From positions 1 to 10,749 of the forward strand of contig JBFWNZ010000106.1 in NCBI GenBank assembly GCA_050250795.1: 10,749 bases of DNA, given 5' to 3'. The notes beneath the pieces are model-generated. The model was not told where the DNA came from and did no database searches. It worked only from the letters and a program-made list of their open reading frames with translations. The stretch is from JBFWNZ01 sp050250795 (lineage in GTDB: Bacteria; Pseudomonadota; Alphaproteobacteria; UBA8366). The first letter of the stretch is position 1. Every line of letters begins with the position of its first letter. The translations under genes were made by a program, and so were the position numbers. Of this stretch, positions 6,859 to 10,749 are shown piece after piece.

Positions 6859-7953
6859 CTATCGTTGCGGCGGCGCGCTCAGCGTCGGATCGAGGACTGC
6901 CGGCATCTGATCCTCTTTGTGCGCCGGCTCCTGTTGCATCATCAGCGCTGGATCCAGGACGGGCTGGTTTTCCTGCTTCTGCGGCGCCCGCGCTGCGGGG
7001 CGTTGCTGCGGCTTCGCCGGTGCCGGAGCGGGCGCAGATTGCATCATCTTCGCCGGATCGAGAACGGCCGGCTCGGCCGGAGCCGGCTGAACGTTGCCGA
7101 GCGGCGCCGGTGTCGGCGCGGGTCCCATCATCTTCGATGGGTCGAGCACATCTCCCGCCGGACCGGACGGCATCGCCGGGCCGCCCATGCCGGTCGGCAC
7201 CGGCGGCTTCTCGCCCGATAGCAGGGCGTTGAAAATCGCCGTTCCCGTGGCATCGTCGCAGGTCTTGCAGAAAGGCAGGTCGTCGTGGTGCAGGCTTTTC
7301 GACACGGCCACGATCTGACCGTCGGGTGCGATGACGGTATAGCGCCAGTTGCCCGCATAGGTCAGGAATCCGCGCTGCATCTTTTCCAGCAGCACGAGAG
7401 GACCTGCGCTGACGGCACCGTCCTGGGCGACGGAAAAACTCGGGGTCGCAATCACCGCACCGAGCTGCGGCTTTCCTTTGCTCAGGAACGGTGACTGGGT
7501 GGTCGCGCGCTCGTTCGCATAAACGGCGACATAACGGTCGGCATGCGGAGGCGATTGAATCGGTGCCGCGTCCCGACGTTCCCAGTTCGTGTAGTCGCGG
7601 GCGAAGATGTGCCCGGACGCGTCGTAATGCGCATGGGACATGACGCAATCCATCACGCTGGCGGCGGCTGCGGCCGATAAACCGCCGGCTGCGCTGCTGC
7701 CCGCGGGCACGCGGCATGGCGTCGGCATGTCGCCAAGGCCGCCCTGCTGCATCGGCGCCATCGCGGGAGGCTCCGGCATCGGTGCCATCGTCGGGGCTGG
7801 GGCCGGCGCCATGGGGGGCGGCTCGGCAGGCATCGTGCGCACGGGGGCAGCCGATTCCCGCCCCGGCTCGCTGGCGGATGCTGGCATCGTCACTGAAAGC
7901 ACCGACGCCAGCACGCCGAGTGCGCATGAAGAAGCGAAATATCCACCCTGCAT
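6859..7953 (-). CDS. Secreted proline-rich protein with degenerate cytochrome P460-like domain
   Basis: This 364-residue protein has a signal peptide at about 1-27 (cleavage near ASA/SE). A Pro/Met/Ala-rich linker with MAP repeats covers about 37-70. A central domain spans about 100-245. The domain fits the cytochrome P460 family in order: DYTNWERRDAAPI (120-132), HADRYVAVYAN (137-147), GAVIATPSFSVAQDG (165-179), GPLVLLEKMQRGF (184-196), NWRYTVIAPDGQ (202-213) and DLPFCKTCDDATG (225-237). In relatives the last motif is FCxxCH, where the Cys pair binds heme and His ligates iron. Here the His is replaced by D233, so c-type heme binding is doubtful. The tail (about 250-364) is Pro/Ala/Gln-rich and holds four VLDP repeats. 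C80 and C103 could pair by disulfide. The fold assignment is from remembered family motifs; function is unknown. GGGAA lies upstream of the ATG. Confidence 0.8.
   Translation of the reverse strand: MQGGYFASSCALGVLASVLSVTMPASASEPGRESAAPVRTMPAEPPPMAPAPAPTMAPMPEPPAMAPMQQGGLGDMPTPCRVPAGSSAAGGLSAAAAASVMDCVMSHAHYDASGHIFARDYTNWERRDAAPIQSPPHADRYVAVYANERATTQSPFLSKGKPQLGAVIATPSFSVAQDGAVSAGPLVLLEKMQRGFLTYAGNWRYTVIAPDGQIVAVSKSLHHDDLPFCKTCDDATGTAIFNALLSGEKPPVPTGMGGPAMPSGPAGDVLDPSKMMGPAPTPAPLGNVQPAPAEPAVLDPAKMMQSAPAPAPAKPQQRPAARAPQKQENQPVLDPALMMQQEPAHKEDQMPAVLDPTLSAPPQR
6886..7149 (-). repeat. Four VLDP(x)(x)MM protein repeats within the P460-like gene
   Basis: The C-terminal tail repeats an eight-residue motif: VLDPSKMM (7126-7149), VLDPAKMM (7042-7065), VLDPALMM (6937-6960) and a shortened VLDP followed by TLSA (6886-6897). 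Starts are 28, 35 and 21 residues apart, joined by Pro/Ala/Gln-rich linkers. Codons differ between copies, so the amino-acid motif is kept rather than the DNA. Confidence 0.8.
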
Positions 7954-8377
7954 CGAAACGTTCCCGACTTTGCCAGCAATAAGTACAGAATCTGACTGCT
8001 ATTCTTAACGCAATTTATACCCTCATACAAATTACTTTGTTATTCGCAGATTCAAAATGGCTCATCAATAACCACATTTTGCGGTCGTTTATTAAACTCC
8101 ATCGATTGCTTGTATCTCGGTGCGAACACTATCGCTCTCGAATGTCGGCTTTGGAGCAGAATTCAAGGAAAAGCGGAGGCATTGGGATACCGGGAACGTG
8201 CAATACGCATCGACGCGCATCGGGCCGCGTGTATAATTCGGACGCCTTGGGACGTAGCCGAACAAAGAATCGGACCGTCGATGAGGTGGGCGGCGTCAAG
8301 TCGCCCTCGCAAACAAAAAATGGCGCGTGGCGTCCAAGCCGCGGATGTCTCGTCGGCCGATTGGGAGGAATTCAGCA
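7954..8377. promoter_or_regulatory. AT-rich divergent regulatory region between the P460-like gene and the TRAP operon
   Basis: These 424 bases carry no gene I can support. The part from about 7975 to 8105 is strikingly AT-rich against the GC-rich surroundings and probably holds the promoter of the minus-strand gene and regulator sites. Two dyads are visible. One has seven of eight matching pairs (8012-8033, arms AATTTATA and TACAAATT). The other is a perfect seven-base pair CAAAATG (8053-8059) and CATTTTG (8075-8081). Further right are a candidate promoter for dctP (8210-8237) and a leader hairpin with arms GGGCGGC (8288-8294) and GTCGCCC (8300-8306), which include one G-T pair. Short open frames here start at rare codons and show no family features. 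Confidence 0.6.
8210..8237 (+). promoter_or_regulatory. Candidate sigma-70 promoter for the dctPQM operon
   Basis: A perfect TATAAT (8232-8237) lies 16 bases after TCGACG (8210-8215), which matches four of six -35 bases. This would give a leader of about 130 bases before the dctP ATG. TATAAT by chance is uncommon in DNA of this GC content, and the position is right, but the -35 is weak. Confidence 0.4.
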
Positions 8378-9520
8378 ATGACCACAACAGAGTCGAAGTC
8401 TGTCCGGAATCCGGCAAACCGGCGGCGTTTCCTGAAGGGAGCACTTGCCGGAACGGCCGCCGCGACTGCGGCGGTGGCGATGCCCAATGTGTCACGCGCC
8501 CAGACCGTCACGCTCAAGATGCAGGGCGCTTGGGGCAAGGGCGACATCTTCAACGACATGGCGACGGAATATATCGATCGCGTGCAGGCTATGGCCGGCG
8601 GGCGCCTGAAGATCGATTACCTTGTCGCCGGCGCCGTGGTCGGCGCTTTCCAGGTGCAGGATGCCGTGCATCAGGGCGTTCTGGACGGCGGTCATGGCGT
8701 GACCGTGTATTGGTATGGCAAGCACAAGGCAGCGTCGCTGTTCGGCACCGGCCCCGTGTTCGGCGCCAACGCGGCCCAGATGCTGGCCTGGATTCACAAG
8801 GGCGGCGGCAAGGAACTCTACAAGGAACTGCTCGACAGCATCCTGAAGCTGAACATGGTCGGCTTCTTCGCGCTGCCCATGCCGGCGCAGCCGCTCGGTT
8901 GGTTCAAGAAGCCGATTACGACGGCCGCCGACATGAAGGGTCTCAAATATCGGACGGTGGGTCTTGCGGCCGACCTGATGCAGGCCATGGGGATGGCCGT
9001 CGCGCAGCTTCCCGGTGGCGAAATCGTGCCGGCCATGGAACGCGGCGTGATCGACGCCTTCGAATACAACAATCCGACCTCGGATCGCCGCTTCGGTGCC
9101 CAGGACGTCGCGAAATACTACTACCTGTCCAGCTACCATCAGGCGACGGAGTATTTCGAGATCATCTTCAACAAGGGCCGATTCAACAGCCTGCCCAAGG
9201 AGCATCAGGCGATCCTCGAATATGCGTCGGAAGCGGCCAGCACATCCAACTATGCGACCGCGATGGATCAGTATTCCAAGGATCTGCAGGAGCTGATCAC
9301 GAAGGATAAGGTCAATGTTTCGCGCACGCCCGACTCCATTCTGAAAGAGCAGCTGGTGGCCTGGGACAAGATCACGCCGCCGCTGATGCAGGATCCTTTC
9401 TTCGCCAAGGTGGTGGAGAGCCAGAAGGCCTGGGTGAAACGGGTCGGCTTCTACGAGATCACCAACGCGATCGACGTCCGGTCCGTCTACGAGCACACCT
9501 TCCCGGGCGTTCTCAAGTAG
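8378..9520 (+). CDS. dctP: TRAP transporter substrate-binding protein DctP, Tat-exported, TakP-like
   Basis: This 380-residue periplasmic protein captures an organic acid for the DctQM permease. It carries a twin-arginine signal, NRRRFLKGALAG (14-25), with likely cleavage after SRA (41). The mature domain has R192 in LKYRTVG, the usual carboxylate-binding arginine region of TRAP binding proteins. LPGGEIVPAMERGVIDAFEY (211-230) and DVAKYYYLSSYHQ (243-255) are typical of the TakP/2-oxoacid and lactate-type subgroup. E229, Y230 and Q255 have the spacing of the ligand and cation residues E214, W215 and Q240 that I recall for TakP, with Trp changed to Tyr. The exact ligand is therefore open. GGAGGA (8364-8369) sits eight bases ahead of the ATG at 8378. 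An earlier in-frame GTG at 8327 lacks a site and would displace the Tat signal. A stem-loop separates it from dctQ. Confidence 0.94.
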   Translation: MTTTESKSVRNPANRRRFLKGALAGTAAATAAVAMPNVSRAQTVTLKMQGAWGKGDIFNDMATEYIDRVQAMAGGRLKIDYLVAGAVVGAFQVQDAVHQGVLDGGHGVTVYWYGKHKAASLFGTGPVFGANAAQMLAWIHKGGGKELYKELLDSILKLNMVGFFALPMPAQPLGWFKKPITTAADMKGLKYRTVGLAADLMQAMGMAVAQLPGGEIVPAMERGVIDAFEYNNPTSDRRFGAQDVAKYYYLSSYHQATEYFEIIFNKGRFNSLPKEHQAILEYASEAASTSNYATAMDQYSKDLQELITKDKVNVSRTPDSILKEQLVAWDKITPPLMQDPFFAKVVESQKAWVKRVGFYEITNAIDVRSVYEHTFPGVLK

Positions 9521-9541
9521 CACCCGTTGCGAAGCCGGGGA

Positions 9542-9578
9542 GTGGGGCGGTGCCGCGCGTACCGCCCCGTCTCTTTTC
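9542..9578 (+). terminator. Intercistronic terminator/attenuator between dctP and dctQ
   Basis: GGGGCGGT (9544-9551) pairs perfectly with ACCGCCCC (9561-9568). A G-T and a C-G pair extend the stem inward to ten pairs around a five-base loop. TCTCTTTTC follows at 9570-9578. This is a good intrinsic terminator shape. Being inside the operon, it probably lets only part of transcription through, or protects the 3' end of dctP message, so that binding protein exceeds membrane subunits. Confidence 0.7.
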
Positions 9579-9600
9579 GTGACCGCTGGGGGAGTGGGGC

Positions 9601-10188
9601 ATGAAGCTGCTTTTGATGATCGACCGGCTGAACGCCTGGGTCGGAAAGTCTTTCGCCTGGTGCATCCTGATCATGACCTTCGGCGTCAGCTACGAGGTCC
9701 TGGTGCGGTATATGTTCCGGGCACCCACGACATGGGCGTTCGATGTCAGCTACATCATGTACGGCACGCTGTTCATGATGGCGGGTGCCTATACGCTGTC
9801 CCGCAACGGCCATGTACGCGGCGATGTCCTGTACCGGCTTTGGGCGCCCCGAACGCAGGCCAAGGTGGAACTGGTCCTCTACATCCTGTTCTTCTTTCCC
9901 GGCATGCTGGCGCTGCTTTACGCAGGGGCGGGATACGCGGCCGATTCCTGGCGCTATAACGAAGTCAGCATCAACAGCCCCTCCGGCATCCCGATTTATC
10001 AGTTGAAGACGGTGATCCCGGTCGCTGCCTTCTTCATGCTTCTGCAAGGAATTGCGCAGGTCATCCGCTGCATCGTCTGCATCCGGACCGGCACTTGGCC
10101 GCAGCAGCTTCACGATGTGGAGGAGACCGAGGTCGTGCTCATGCAGCAGCGCGACGCGGATATCTCCAAGGGGAGTGACGGGCGATGA
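9601..10188 (+). CDS. dctQ: TRAP transporter small permease subunit DctQ
   Basis: This 195-residue inner-membrane protein has four predicted membrane segments at about 18-37, 47-66, 89-112 and 136-160. It pairs with DctM to form the sodium-dependent TRAP permease. The motif YEVLVRYMFRAPTTWAFDVS (31-50) and the following GAYTLSRNGHVRGDVLY (62-78) are the DctQ signature. Length is at the upper end of the usual range because of a charged cytoplasmic tail after about residue 162. GGGGGAG (9588-9594) lies six bases ahead of the ATG. The stop overlaps the dctM start by four bases (ATGA, 10185-10188), which points to translational coupling. Confidence 0.93.
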   Translation: MKLLLMIDRLNAWVGKSFAWCILIMTFGVSYEVLVRYMFRAPTTWAFDVSYIMYGTLFMMAGAYTLSRNGHVRGDVLYRLWAPRTQAKVELVLYILFFFPGMLALLYAGAGYAADSWRYNEVSINSPSGIPIYQLKTVIPVAAFFMLLQGIAQVIRCIVCIRTGTWPQQLHDVEETEVVLMQQRDADISKGSDGR

Positions 10189-10749
10189 CCGATCCGCAGA
10201 TCGCCATTCTGATGCTGGGCCTGTTCATCTTCACGATCCTGCTCGGCTTTCCGATCTGTTTTACCCTGATGGCGATGGGGGTCGGGTTCGGCTACTACGC
10301 CTACTACGATCCCTCGCTGATGCAGTCGATCTTCCAGAATCGCGTGTTCAGCCTGATCGTCAATCAGACATTCTCCGTGATCTCGAACGACGTTCTGACC
10401 GCTGTACCCCTGTTCCTGTTCATGGGCTACATCGTGGAACGCGCCAATATCGTGGGGCGGCTGTTCCAGACGTTGCAGATCGCGGCGAACCGGATTCCGG
10501 GCTCGATGGCGATCGCTGCGCTCGCCACCTGTGCCCTGTTCGCGACGGCGACGGGGATCGTGGGTGCGGTCGTCACGCTGATGGGTTTGCTCGCCTTTCC
10601 GGCGATGCTCAAGGCCCGCTACGATCCCAGCTTCGCCGCCGGCGTGATCTGTGCGGGCGGTTGTCTCGGCATCCTGATCCCGCCCAGCATCATGCTGATC
10701 GTTTATGCCGCCACGGTCGGCACCTCCGTGGTCAAGCTCTACGCCGCTG
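10185..10749 (+). CDS. dctM: TRAP transporter large permease subunit DctM (N-terminal part, runs off the window)
   Basis: The first 188 residues of the large TRAP permease subunit are present, with no stop before the window ends; full-length relatives have about 425 to 450 or more. It begins MTDPQIAILMLGLFIFTILL, followed by PICFTLMAMGVGFGYYAYYD. Family hallmarks include VPLFLFMGYIVERANIVGRL, PGSMAIAALATCALFATATG, IVGAVVTLMGLLAFPAML and GGCLGILIPPSIMLIVYAAT. DctM carries the substrate pathway and binds sodium. The form CALFATATGIVGA, in place of the C-A-x-F-A-A-I-S-G-S type, is in my memory typical of the TakM-like subgroup and agrees with the TakP-like DctP. AAGGGGAG (10168-10175) lies nine bases ahead of the ATG, which overlaps the dctQ stop. 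Confidence 0.95.
   Translation, partial: MTDPQIAILMLGLFIFTILLGFPICFTLMAMGVGFGYYAYYDPSLMQSIFQNRVFSLIVNQTFSVISNDVLTAVPLFLFMGYIVERANIVGRLFQTLQIAANRIPGSMAIAALATCALFATATGIVGAVVTLMGLLAFPAMLKARYDPSFAAGVICAGGCLGILIPPSIMLIVYAATVGTSVVKLYAA

Noticed and set aside
7240..7270. A Cys-His codon pair in another frame near the CxxCD motif, hinting at a frameshift that destroyed CxxCH
   Set aside because: The Cys-Lys-Thr-Cys spacing in the main frame already places Asp exactly where His belongs, and the frame stays open with matching motifs on both sides. The other-frame Cys-His is a coincidence of position.
8037..8381. Plus-strand open frame of 114 codons in the AT-rich intergenic region
   Set aside because: It begins with TTG without a ribosome site, runs through the candidate dctP promoter and into the dctP ribosome site, and has no domain or signal peptide.
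8492..9523. Minus-strand open frame of 343 codons opposite dctP
   Set aside because: The plus strand encodes a complete DctP with signal and ribosome site, and the antisense translation shows no family features.
1..10749. Possible CRISPR array, insertion sequence, tRNA gene or defence system
   Set aside because: I saw no regularly spaced DNA repeats, transposase motifs, terminal inverted repeats with target duplications, tRNA cloverleaf or known defence domains. The genes are ordinary transport and metabolic functions apart from the P460-like protein.

Overview
The window is GC-rich (by eye in the low to mid 60s percent), with genes packed tightly and signal-peptide and Tat-type export features. 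Its gene content is typical of a Gram-negative alphaproteobacterium, perhaps of the Rhodospirillales type; the taxon is an inference. No rRNA, tRNA, CRISPR array, insertion sequence or phage gene is visible. I see no defence or mobile system.

Layout. Positions 1-416 hold the 3' end of a HlyD-type membrane fusion protein of a type I secretion system. Positions 530-1339 encode a creatininase-family amidohydrolase, which converges on adenine phosphoribosyltransferase (apt, minus strand, 1343-1858). Divergent from apt is a four-gene lipid-transport operon. It consists of an MlaE permease with a fused N-terminal STAS domain (2016-3158), the MlaF ATPase (3160-3948), the MlaD/MCE protein (3974-5002) and a PqiC-like auxiliary lipoprotein (4999-5682). 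Together they should form an inner-membrane ABC importer/exporter with a periplasmic MCE ring and an outer-membrane lipoprotein partner that moves phospholipids between the membranes.

Next comes a lone TAXI-family TRAP solute-binding protein (5854-6840) with no permease beside it. It converges on a minus-strand gene (6859-7953) for a secreted, proline-rich protein. That protein's central domain looks like cytochrome P460, but the heme motif CxxCH is changed to CxxCD, and four VLDP-type repeats follow at its C-terminus.

An AT-rich 424-bp divergent intergenic region (7954-8377) with two dyads and a candidate promoter separates that gene from a classical three-part TRAP operon: Tat-exported DctP (8378-9520), DctQ (9601-10188) and DctM (10185 to the window end, incomplete). 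A strong GC-rich stem-loop followed by a T-rich run lies between dctP and dctQ and probably sets the excess of binding protein over membrane subunits.

Most of the window is ordinary housekeeping and transport. The item most worth a second look is the P460-like protein with the lost heme histidine. After it come the orphan TAXI protein and the regulatory dyads.
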